Positions 35,028 to 42,210 of a stretch of 42,210 bases of DNA are shown piece after piece. Each line of letters opens with the position of its first letter. Position 1 is the stretch's first letter. The notes beneath the pieces are model-generated. The model saw only the letters and a program-made list of their open reading frames with translations. It ran no database searches and was not told the origin of the DNA. Source of the stretch: a bacterium (GTDB taxonomy: Bacteria > SZUA-79 > Acidulodesulfobacterales > Acidulodesulfobacteraceae); assembly GCA_021798875.1 (NCBI GenBank), contig JAJZBN010000015.1, forward strand, positions 1 through 42,210, in the 5' to 3' direction. The position numbers and the translations under genes were made by a program.

Positions 35028-36266
35028 TTATAATTGACAAAAGTTGTTTAAAAAATATTTAAAGAGCTTAGAGCCTGAGTCGAAAAATAAACCGCTGTTT
35101 TGGGCTAAATTTTCGGAATAATGAACAGCCGAGTATTTAGCAATTGCCTGCTTTTCGTTTTTAGTCGAAAAACCGCAGAACGGAACGGGTTCCGGCGTAT
35201 GTTTTTTTAATTTAACCTGATTATAATGGTCGGGCAAAATCATTACCGTGTAATCGCTAAATTTTTTAAGTCCTTCAAGCACGCCGCCGGCGATAAATTT
35301 ATCGAAATCTTCTATGGCTTTAAGCTTTAAATCTATTTTTCCTTCGTGGGAAGCTTCGTCGGTCGCTTCTACGTGAATATAAACAAAATCGCCGTCATTT
35401 AAAGATTTCATTCCGTATTCTACTTTACCGGCATAATTGGTATCCAAATATCCGGTAGCGCCGGGAACGTCGATAACTTTAAGTCCCGCATATTTTCCGA
35501 TGCCTTTTACTAAATCTACGGCGGAAATAACCGAGCCTTCAAGTCCGTAAGCTTCTTTCATGGTGGGCATGGATGGTTTATATCCCTGACCCCAAAGCCA
35601 AATTGAATTTGCCGGTAATTTGCCTGCGGCGATTCTTTTTTTATTTACTTCATGATTTTCCAATATTTTTTCCGCTTTTTTCATTATTTCGACTATTTCT
35701 GGACTTGAAGCGGTTCCGTGGGGAATATATTCGTCTATCTGCAAATCGGGAATGTCGTGCGGCGCAACGGTTTGAAGACCGTTTATATCTATATTTTTAA
35801 CTACAAGAAGATGTCTATAGCTGACGCCCGGGTAAAAGCGGAACCTTTCGTTTCCGAGCTCTTTTGCGAACGATTCGATAATCTGTTTTGCCTCTTCGGT
35901 GGTAATATGTCCGCCGGAATAGTCGTGCATATATTTTTTGCCGTCTTTTTCAAGTATATTTACAAGATTAAGCCTGAACGCAACGTCTTCTTTGCCGAGC
36001 TCAACGCCCATGCTTGCCGCTTCCAGAGGCGATCTTCCGGTATAATAATTTAAAGGGTCGTATCCAAGTATCGACATAGAACCAATATCGCTGCCCGGAA
36101 GACATCCGTCGGGAATAGTTTTCATTAAACCGGTAACTCCTCTTGCCGCCACGGAATCCATATTCGGCGTTTTAGCATACTCGAGGGGCGTTTTGCCGCC
36201 GAGTTCGGATAAAGGGGTATCGGCCATGCCGTCGGGGCACAAAATAACGTATTTATGTTTATTCAT
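35028..36266 (-). CDS. ApgM-like protein, candidate homoserine kinase (TIGR02535-like)
   Basis: A 412-residue metalloenzyme of the alkaline phosphatase superfamily, related to archaeal cofactor-independent phosphoglycerate mutase. Motifs are ILCPDGMADTPL at the N-terminus, PGSDIGSMSILGYDP (active-site Ser), IHVEATDEASHEG and ILPDHYNQ near the C-terminus. A subfamily of these proteins has been proposed as homoserine kinase in genomes that lack ThrB, typically next to hom and thrC. Here it follows hom and thrC on the same strand and no GHMP-type thrB is present, so threonine synthesis is the likelier role. Phosphoglycerate mutase is the alternative. GAGGAGG is rather far (14 bases) from the ATG. 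Confidence 0.8.
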   Translation of the reverse strand: MNKHKYVILCPDGMADTPLSELGGKTPLEYAKTPNMDSVAARGVTGLMKTIPDGCLPGSDIGSMSILGYDPLNYYTGRSPLEAASMGVELGKEDVAFRLNLVNILEKDGKKYMHDYSGGHITTEEAKQIIESFAKELGNERFRFYPGVSYRHLLVVKNIDINGLQTVAPHDIPDLQIDEYIPHGTASSPEIVEIMKKAEKILENHEVNKKRIAAGKLPANSIWLWGQGYKPSMPTMKEAYGLEGSVISAVDLVKGIGKYAGLKVIDVPGATGYLDTNYAGKVEYGMKSLNDGDFVYIHVEATDEASHEGKIDLKLKAIEDFDKFIAGGVLEGLKKFSDYTVMILPDHYNQVKLKKHTPEPVPFCGFSTKNEKQAIAKYSAVHYSENLAQNSGLFFDSGSKLFKYFLNNFCQL

Positions 36267-36354
36267 CTAATTAAATAAATCCTCCTCAATCTCAATTTTA
36301 TTTTTCTTTCTATTTTTTATTTTTATTTATTATTTTTTCTATTTCTATCCTATC

Positions 36355-36447
36355 GGAAAAGGTGTCAGATTAATTTTTTTTGCAAATAGCTTTCTATGCT
36401 GATTGACTGTTTAGTATGCAAAAAAAATAAAATCTGACACCTTTTCC
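36355..36447. repeat. 93-bp palindromic element, GGTGTCAGATT family
   Basis: The left arm 36355-36384 begins GGAAAAGGTGTCAGATTAAT and the right arm 36417-36447 is its near-perfect reverse complement, both ending in a T-run and TGCA. The interior (about 32 bases) differs from the copy at 23426-23513, while size and arms agree. It lies in the 249-base gap between thrC and the apgM-like gene. Confidence 0.7.
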
Positions 36448-36451
36448 TCTT

Positions 36452-36513
36452 CCGGAATTGAATTCCGGCCTTTTCCAATTTGTGACAGTGCCAGAATTGA
36501 ATTCTGGCACTGT
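36452..36513. repeat. two GAATTGAATTC-core palindromes in tandem
   Basis: CCGGAATTGAATTCCGG (36452-36468) is a perfect odd palindrome. The second, 36485-36513, is a 29-base perfect palindrome centred on a G, with core CCAGAATTGAATTCTGG. The latter shares 16 bases with the element at 1698-1713. It ends three bases before the thrC stop codon and could fold as a strong hairpin at the thrC 3' end. Confidence 0.65.
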
Positions 36514-36515
36514 GT

Positions 36516-37583
36516 CTATATTATGCCCATAGCTTTTAGGACGGAGTTTTTATCGCAAGGAACGATGACCGGTTCCTTGGAAACCTTTATTGCATTGCCT
36601 GGGTCTTTAAGACCATGACCGGTAAGAGTCAAAACGCAGACTGAACCCTTTTCGAAAAATCCGCGTCCGTTAAGTTTAATTAATCCTGCAAGGGTAATCG
36701 CCGATGCAGGTTCGCAAAAAACTCCTTCGTTTGCGGCCAGCAAAGCATAGGCTTTTAATATATCTTCATCGCTTACCGATTCTATTAATCCGCCCGACTC
36801 TTCTTTTGCTTCTACGGCTTTCTGCCAGCTTGCGGGATTTCCTATTCTTATAGCCGTAGCGACGGTATGAGGCTCTTTTACAATATGGTTTAAAACAATA
36901 GGTGCAGCTCCTTCGGCCTGAAAACCTATCATTTTAGGAAGTTTGTTTATTTTACCGGCGGCGCGGTATTCTTTATAGCCTTTCCAGTACGCAGTTATAT
37001 TTCCGGCGTTTCCTACCGGCAAAATATGGTAATCCGGCGCGGAACCAAGTTCGTCCGCTATTTCAAAACTTGCAGTCTTCTGCCCTTCCAGCCTGAACGG
37101 ATTTACGGAATTAACCAAAGTAACGTCGTAATCTTTTGCTATTTCGCGCGTAATTACCAAAGCGTCGTCGAAATTTCCCTGAATCTGCATGACCAACGCT
37201 CCGTGGACTAAGGCCTGCGACAGCTTGCCGGTAGCTATTTTGCCTTCCGGTATTAATACGAAAGATTTTATTCCCGCCCTTGCCGCATAAGCGGAGGCAG
37301 AAGCAGAAGTATTTCCGGTAGAAGCGCATATTACGGCTTTGGAACCGTCTGAGACGGCTTTAGATACGGCCATCGTCATACCTCTGTCTTTAAAAGATCC
37401 CGTAGGATTTAAACCCTCGTATTTAAAATATATTTCTATATCGGGATTTATAATCTTGCCTAAATTACGGGCTTTAATAAGAGGAGTATTTCCTTCGTTT
37501 ATGGTAATTATATATTTTTCGTCTATTTCCGGTAAAAATTCACGATATTTTTTTATTACCCCTTCGTATCTTTTAAATGCCAA
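36516..37583 (-). CDS. thrC: threonine synthase
   Basis: A PLP enzyme converting O-phosphohomoserine to threonine. It has 355 residues, the shorter fold-type II form. The PLP-lysine motif is PTGSFKDRGM, the phosphate loop is PVGNAGNITAYWKGY, and ASTGNTSASASAYAARAG follows the lysine. The start codon is TTG at 37583, supported by GGAGGG five bases upstream; no ATG is suitably placed. It follows hom by 52 bases. Confidence 0.95.
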   Translation of the reverse strand: MAFKRYEGVIKKYREFLPEIDEKYIITINEGNTPLIKARNLGKIINPDIEIYFKYEGLNPTGSFKDRGMTMAVSKAVSDGSKAVICASTGNTSASASAYAARAGIKSFVLIPEGKIATGKLSQALVHGALVMQIQGNFDDALVITREIAKDYDVTLVNSVNPFRLEGQKTASFEIADELGSAPDYHILPVGNAGNITAYWKGYKEYRAAGKINKLPKMIGFQAEGAAPIVLNHIVKEPHTVATAIRIGNPASWQKAVEAKEESGGLIESVSDEDILKAYALLAANEGVFCEPASAITLAGLIKLNGRGFFEKGSVCVLTLTGHGLKDPGNAIKVSKEPVIVPCDKNSVLKAMGII

Positions 37584-37635
37584 ACTTCCCTCCGTCAGCT
37601 TATTTTTATAAGTTAGATTTACTGATTTTCTTGAA

Positions 37636-38937
37636 TTAATCTATTTTGTCTTCTATCCTTAAAACCATAGTCTTAGCGGTAATAACATCTAATTTGTCGC
37701 ACTTTTCTATACTCCTAAGCAATTCGGCTTCGTTTGCCTCGTGAGTGGTGATTACTATGGGAACGGAACCCTCGACTTTCCTGCCTTTTTGAATCATAGA
37801 GCTTATGCTAATAGAGTTTTCCCCGAGAATACCGGATATTTTAGACAGCACTCCCGGTCTGTCCATAGCCGAAAATCTTAAATAATATCTTGAAATTATA
37901 TCTTTTTTTGTTTTTATATTGAGCTTGTTTTTAATTTTAGACATAATAAAATCGCGTCTGCCTTCGCCGTTGATTATTCCCGAAACAGTTTCTACCAGAT
38001 CTCCCATGACTGCGCCGGCTGTAGGATTTCCTCCGGCTCCGTAACCGGTAAGGCTCAACGGTCCGGCAAATTTAGTATTGACGAGAAATGCGTTAAAAAC
38101 GCCGTCAACCTTCGCTATAATGCTTGAAGACGGAATTAAAGTAGGGTGAACCCTTATTTCTATTTTGGAGTCTTCGTTTTTGAGAATTCCCAAAAGTTTT
38201 ATAACGTATCCAAGTTCTTTTGCAAAACTTATGTCTAACTGCGATATATTTTCGATGCCTTCTATTATAATATCGTCCATAGTCAAACTTGTCGAAAAAG
38301 CGAGCCTGCCCAAAATAGCAAGTTTATGGGCGCTGTCCGTCCCGTTTATGTCTAAAGACGGATCTGCTTCGGCATATCCTTTTTCCTGAGCTTTTTTAAG
38401 AACGTCTTCAAATTTTCCGCCTTCGTTGGTCATTTTAGAAAGTATGAAATTCGACGTTCCGTTTATTATAGAATAGACCGATTTAATTACGTCTCCGGCA
38501 AGTCCGTTTTTAATGGAACGCAAAATAGGAATGCCGCCGCCGACGGCCGCTTCGAATCCTATATGCACTTTTTTTTCCGAGGCTTTTTTAAATATCTCCT
38601 CTCCATGTTCGGCAAGAAGAGCTTTGTTTGCGGTAATTATATTTTTCCCGCCGGTTATGGCTTGCAAAATAATATCTTTTGCCGGTTCTATTCCGCCTAT
38701 AAGCTCTATAACGATGTCGATATCCTTGTCGTCTATTATGTCGCCGGCACTTTTAACGAGAAGTTTTTTAATATTTTCGGGTACAGGGTGGCTCTTGCCG
38801 CGGGTATATATCTTTTTTACATTAACCGGCATCGAAAATAAGTCGTCGATTTCATTTTTCTGCTCCGAGAAAATGTGGTAAAAACTCGAAGCTACGGTAC
38901 CGAAGCCGAGAAGTCCAATATTGACAGATTTTTTCAT
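37636..38937 (-). CDS. hom: homoserine dehydrogenase with C-terminal ACT domain
   Basis: Reduces aspartate semialdehyde to homoserine. It has 433 residues, normal for the monofunctional enzyme. The NAD(P) loop is IGLLGFGTVASSF, the catalytic region reads GYAEADPSLDINGTDSAHKLAIL, and the C-terminal ACT domain (about 350-430, RFSAMDRPGVLSKISGILGENSISISSMIQ in parts) suggests feedback control by threonine or another amino acid. It is in a block with an aminotransferase, thrC and the apgM-like gene. Confidence 0.96.
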   Translation of the reverse strand: MKKSVNIGLLGFGTVASSFYHIFSEQKNEIDDLFSMPVNVKKIYTRGKSHPVPENIKKLLVKSAGDIIDDKDIDIVIELIGGIEPAKDIILQAITGGKNIITANKALLAEHGEEIFKKASEKKVHIGFEAAVGGGIPILRSIKNGLAGDVIKSVYSIINGTSNFILSKMTNEGGKFEDVLKKAQEKGYAEADPSLDINGTDSAHKLAILGRLAFSTSLTMDDIIIEGIENISQLDISFAKELGYVIKLLGILKNEDSKIEIRVHPTLIPSSSIIAKVDGVFNAFLVNTKFAGPLSLTGYGAGGNPTAGAVMGDLVETVSGIINGEGRRDFIMSKIKNKLNIKTKKDIISRYYLRFSAMDRPGVLSKISGILGENSISISSMIQKGRKVEGSVPIVITTHEANEAELLRSIEKCDKLDVITAKTMVLRIEDKID

Positions 38938-39082
38938 ATTTTATTATTATTATTTATTTAACATTGAGTATTTTAATTTAATTAAAATTTATTTAAAACA
39001 GAAGCAGTTTTTGTATAATTGCAACAATAAATAAATAACCGTTGTGTAATTACGTTTTGTATAATTAAGTATTGACTTTGTT

Positions 39083-40294
39083 TTATACTGCTTTGCGTAT
39101 AAATTCTTCGTTATTTATGAAATGTTTTACTCCTTTAGATGCCTGCCTTATCCTCATCTCGTTTTCCACTAATGCAAAACGGACGTATTCGTCGCCGTAT
39201 TCCCCGAATCCTATTCCAGGAGAAACCGCAACTTTGGCATTATCAAGCAATAATTTAGAAAATTCGAGCGATTTTATTCCCGCATCAAGAAACTGTGCGG
39301 GTATTTTACCCCAAACAAACATGGTAGCTTTCGGTTTTTCTATGTGCCATCCCGCAAACCTGAAACTTTCTATAAGTACGTCTCTTCTTTTTTTATAATG
39401 CAAAACCATATCGCTTACGGCATTATGTTCCATTTCCTCATTAAGGGCTATTATGGAGGCTATCTGTATGGGCTGAAACATTCCGTAATCCAGATAGCTT
39501 TTTATCCTGGAAAGCGCGTTTATAAGGGTAGGATTGCCGAGCGCATAACCGACCCTGAACCCTGCCATACTGTAGCTTTTCGACATAGAAAAAAATTCTA
39601 TTCCTACGTCTTTTGCGCCCTTTGCCTGCAAAAAACTGGGGGCTTTGTATCCGTCGAAAGTCAAATCGGCGTATGCATTGTCGTGTATTATATATATGTT
39701 GTTTTCTTTGGCAAAATCGACTAATTTTTCAAAAAAATCAAGTTCCACGGTAACCGTAGTGGGATTGTGAGGGAAACTTAAAACGATAACCTTAGGTTTA
39801 GGCCAAGTCTGCTTTAGCGCCGTCATAAGATGTTCAAAAAAATCTTCGCCTGGAATTAAAGGTATGCTTCTCACGTCTCCTCCAGCAATAATAACGCTGT
39901 ATGCATGGATGGGATAAGTCGGGTTGGGCACGAAAGCAACGTCGCCTTTATTTATAATCGCCAGCATAAGATGACTCAATCCTTCTTTTATACCCATAGT
40001 AACGATAGCTTCGGAGTCTGGGTCAAGTTCGACGCCGTAATTTCTTTTGTACATATTTACTATGGCAAGCCTCAGTTTGTAAATTCCTTTAGATACCGAA
40101 TATCTGTGGTTTTTAGGATGTCTCGACGCTTCTATCAGCTTTTCTATTATATAATCCGGAGTAGGAGAATCGGGATTGCCCATTCCAAGGTCTATAATAT
40201 CGTCGCCCCTTTTTCTGGCTTCCATTTTTATTTTATTTACTTCCGCAAAAACATATGGCGGCAGCCTTTTAATAGTTTCAAAATCTTCAGTCAT
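39083..40294 (-). CDS. class I/II PLP aminotransferase (AlaC/DapL-like)
   Basis: A 403-residue fold-type I aminotransferase. [15 protein letters not shown] and [15 protein letters not shown] are at the N-terminus, the PLP lysine is in [18 protein letters not shown], and [13 protein letters not shown] and [15 protein letters not shown] line the cofactor. The pattern resembles alanine transaminase AlaC and LL-diaminopimelate aminotransferase-like proteins. Its place directly before hom suggests aspartate or alanine formation feeding the aspartate family; the exact substrate cannot be read from sequence. Confidence 0.88.
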   Translation of the reverse strand: MTEDFETIKRLPPYVFAEVNKIKMEARKRGDDIIDLGMGNPDSPTPDYIIEKLIEASRHPKNHRYSVSKGIYKLRLAIVNMYKRNYGVELDPDSEAIVTMGIKEGLSHLMLAIINKGDVAFVPNPTYPIHAYSVIIAGGDVRSIPLIPGEDFFEHLMTALKQTWPKPKVIVLSFPHNPTTVTVELDFFEKLVDFAKENNIYIIHDNAYADLTFDGYKAPSFLQAKGAKDVGIEFFSMSKSYSMAGFRVGYALGNPTLINALSRIKSYLDYGMFQPIQIASIIALNEEMEHNAVSDMVLHYKKRRDVLIESFRFAGWHIEKPKATMFVWGKIPAQFLDAGIKSLEFSKLLLDNAKVAVSPGIGFGEYGDEYVRFALVENEMRIRQASKGVKHFINNEEFIRKAV

Positions 40295-40440
40295 AATAAA
40301 TTTCTCCGAAATTATATAATAGTTTAATATTATATTATTTTGCTCATATAAAATAAATAATAAAATTTAAAAAATAAAATAATGAATAAAAATAAAAGAT
40401 GAAATTACTTAAAACTTTACAAAATATTAATTTGGCATGA

Positions 40441-41382
40441 TTAAACCGAGTGTTTAAAAAACTTTTCGGCGCCGAAAGAACTTCTTACCAGCGGAGCGGC
40501 AAAAACCTGTTTAACGCCTTTCCCGTTTGCATAATTTTTATATTCTATAAATTTATTTAAAGGAACGTATCTTTGTACGGGAATATTTTCGAGCGAAGGT
40601 CTTAAATACTGCCCTATCGTAATAAATTCTACACCGTTATCTATCATATCGTCGATAGTCCGAAAAACTTCGTCGTCGTTTTCTCCGAGTCCAACCATAA
40701 TACCTGATTTCGTAACGATATCCGGCATTTCTCGTTTTACTGTTTTAAGCATGTCCAAAGATCTTTTGTATGAACTTGAAGGTCTGACGTCTGCATAAAG
40801 CCTTTCTACCGTTTCCATGTTGTGTCCGAAAATATCCACGCCGCTTTCGGCGACGTTTAACGCTGACTTCATATTTCCGTTAAAATCGGATGTTAATACT
40901 TCTATGATTTTACAGTCGGTAGTTTTTCTAATTTCTTTTACGGTTTTAACCATAATATCCGAGCCGCCGTCATATATATCGTCTCTTGTAACCATCGTAA
41001 TTACGGCATGTTTCAATCCAAGCGTTTTCACGGCATATGCTACTTTTTGAGGTTCGTCAGTATCTACGGCGGCAGATTCAATTGCAGGTGCGACTGATTC
41101 AGGGATTAAAGCCGCCTGGTAATTTTTTTTATTTTCAATATCTGTATCCATATCCATATGCTCTATATTGCAGAAAGGGCATTTTCTGGTACATTTATCG
41201 CCGAGAAGGAGAAAAGTCGCGGTTTTATTTGAAAAGCAAAGGTGCAGATTAGGGCATCTGGATGAAGAACAGACGGTATTAAGATTTTTATCCTTAATAA
41301 TTTTAGAAGTCTCGAAAATATCTTTTCTGGATTTTATTTTAAGTATCTCTTTTTTTAAATAGTCGGGGAGCCTTTCGTTCAT
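40441..41382 (-). CDS. lipA: lipoyl synthase with an unusual insert
   Basis: A radical SAM enzyme inserting two sulfurs into protein-bound octanoate. It has 313 residues. The auxiliary cluster cysteines are 38, 43 and 49 (CX4CX5C) and the radical SAM cysteines 64, 68 and 71 (CTRKCPFC); the C-terminal RSSFGAE supplies the family's RSSY-like serine motif with Phe. Between CNIEH (about 75) and DEPQKVAYAVK (about 109) there is an extra acidic, Ala-rich segment of roughly 30 residues not usual in LipA. Lipoate would serve 2-oxoacid dehydrogenases or a glycine cleavage system, none in this window. Confidence 0.95.
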   Translation of the reverse strand: MNERLPDYLKKEILKIKSRKDIFETSKIIKDKNLNTVCSSSRCPNLHLCFSNKTATFLLLGDKCTRKCPFCNIEHMDMDTDIENKKNYQAALIPESVAPAIESAAVDTDEPQKVAYAVKTLGLKHAVITMVTRDDIYDGGSDIMVKTVKEIRKTTDCKIIEVLTSDFNGNMKSALNVAESGVDIFGHNMETVERLYADVRPSSSYKRSLDMLKTVKREMPDIVTKSGIMVGLGENDDEVFRTIDDMIDNGVEFITIGQYLRPSLENIPVQRYVPLNKFIEYKNYANGKGVKQVFAAPLVRSSFGAEKFFKHSV

Positions 41383-41612
41383 TTTATATCCGCATTACCG
41401 GTTTAATCTAATGCGCTTATTATTATAATATTTTATCGTTTTTTTATTTCTTAAGCCATGTATCATGTATATTATTATATACTTTATCCGTTATATAATA
41501 ATACATAAAACGTCTATAAATTTCAATCGTATTTTGCATGTTTGCATTTTTATTTTAGTAATTTTAAAAGTTTTTTTAAATTTAGATAAATTTATATAAT
41601 ATAATATCAAGA
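41383..41612. other. AT-rich divergent intergenic region, lipA/tadA
   Basis: No gene is seen. It holds two overlapping TATAAT sequences (41595-41600, 41600-41605) just before tadA and another TATAAT-like box facing lipA. None has a convincing -35 partner. Confidence 0.4.
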
Positions 41613-42092
41613 ATGAATAAATTAGACGATAAATATTTTATGAATTTAGCTTTAAAAGAAGCAGAAAAAGCGCTGGCAAGCGACGAGGTTCCGGTTGGAG
41701 CGGTTATAATAAGCGGCGGCGGCGAGGTTATTTCTTCCGCTTTTAACACGGTCGAAAGCGATATTTCCTGTATCATGCACGCCGAAATAAACGCTATTTT
41801 AGAGGCGCAAAAAAAACTTCATAACTGGCGCTTAGACGAATGCTCGCTTTACGTTACTCTCGAACCATGTATTATGTGCTGCGGAGCTATTCTTTTATCG
41901 AGAATCGGCAGAGTAGTTTACGGAGCATGCGACCCGAAAGGCGGCGTTTCAAGTTCTATTTTGGGCGGGAAAATAGAGCTTATCGGCGGGGTAATGAATG
42001 AAGAATCATCGAAGCTGTTAAAGTCTTTTTTTAAATCGAAACGAGAAAACGCAAGGTATAACAAATCTGCAAACGCTGACGGCAGTAAGTGA
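41613..42092 (+). CDS. tadA: tRNA adenosine(34) deaminase TadA
   Basis: A zinc deaminase converting A34 to inosine in tRNA-Arg(ACG). It has 159 residues. The zinc ligands and catalytic Glu are in MHAEINAI (HAE) and LEPCIMCCGAI (PCxxC); VPVGAVII and GACDPKGGVSS match TadA against other cytidine/adenosine deaminases. The ATG follows TATAAT by only seven bases and there is no Shine-Dalgarno sequence, so it may be translated from a very short or absent leader. Confidence 0.95.
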   Translation: MNKLDDKYFMNLALKEAEKALASDEVPVGAVIISGGGEVISSAFNTVESDISCIMHAEINAILEAQKKLHNWRLDECSLYVTLEPCIMCCGAILLSRIGRVVYGACDPKGGVSSSILGGKIELIGGVMNEESSKLLKSFFKSKRENARYNKSANADGSK

Positions 42093-42155
42093 ATAAATAA
42101 ATCTTGTATAATATACATATTATCATTTAATATATATATTTATTTTAAGATGTAA

Positions 42156-42171
42156 GGGTGGGCGGGTGGGG
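42156..42171 (+). other. G-quadruplex-type tract
   Basis: GGGTGGGCGGGTGGGG has four G-runs separated by single bases, the pattern of a very stable parallel quadruplex, in an otherwise strongly AT-rich flank 64 bases after tadA. A GGCGG (42161) to CCGCC (42185) hairpin is an alternative fold. The window ends soon after, so a larger feature could be cut off. Confidence 0.5.
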
Positions 42172-42210
42172 ATAATTAAGCCGCCGCAAAAAGTTAAATA
42201 AGATTTAAAT

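Noticed and set aside
42151-42210. Start of an SRP RNA or tRNA gene
   Set aside because: The conserved SRP core and tRNA arms are not visible in the 60 bases available; the window ends before it can be judged.

Overview
This is an AT-rich window from a Gram-negative-type bacterium. Almost everything from about 3.9 to 41.4 kb lies on the minus strand. The murein genes follow the canonical mraZ-to-ftsZ order, MurE carries the DNPR motif of meso-diaminopimelate-adding enzymes, and ftsQ, ftsA and ftsZ close the cluster. The carbon genes resemble those of chemolithoautotrophs that use the ancestral form of the reductive TCA (rTCA) cycle, such as Hydrogenobacter. A deltaproteobacteria-like lineage such as the candidate order Acidulodesulfobacterales would fit, but that is a low-confidence guess from overall character, not a result.

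Layout. (1) 0.17-4.3 kb: a class II aldolase-fold enzyme, an orphan ABC ATPase, a short CbiX-type chelatase, a B12-binding-type radical SAM protein and a ModE-like DNA-binding protein. (2) 4.3-23.2 kb: a complete division and cell-wall (dcw) cluster, read mraZ-rsmH-ftsL-ftsI-murE-murF-mraY-murD-ftsW-murG-murC-murB-ddl-ftsQ-ftsA-ftsZ. It sits behind a sigma70-type promoter whose start region carries three exact-phase 10-bp repeats, the expected MraZ operator. (3) 23.3-23.6 kb: a nested palindromic repeat element. (4) 23.6-26.3 kb: a glpX-SDR pair and a toxin-antitoxin locus whose PIN toxin gene is broken by a one-base frameshift. (5) 26.4-34.9 kb: the most notable region, reading icd, an OsmC-like gene, cfiB, cfiA, ccsA, ccsB, ccl in one direction behind a good promoter. 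(6) 35.0-40.3 kb: a threonine block (PLP aminotransferase, hom, thrC and a phosphoglycerate-mutase-like candidate homoserine kinase), interrupted by further repeats. (7) 40.4-42.2 kb: lipA, then tadA on the plus strand and a G-rich tract at the edge.

How it works together. If the assignments are right, the 26-35 kb operon encodes nearly all steps from 2-oxoglutarate to acetyl-CoA plus oxaloacetate: ATP-dependent carboxylation of 2-oxoglutarate (CfiAB), reduction of oxalosuccinate (Icd, with NAD-type coenzyme residues), then ATP-dependent citryl-CoA synthesis (CcsAB) and citryl-CoA cleavage (Ccl). Only aconitase is missing. GlpX next door would serve gluconeogenesis from the fixed carbon. The main caveat is that CfiAB-like proteins resemble two-subunit pyruvate carboxylases and CcsAB resemble succinyl-CoA synthetase, so the function rests on gene company and motif recognition.

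Two small repeat families are scattered between genes: an inverted GGTGTCAGATT element and a palindrome with core CCAGAATTGAATTCTGG. No transposase, tRNA, rRNA or CRISPR array is visible.
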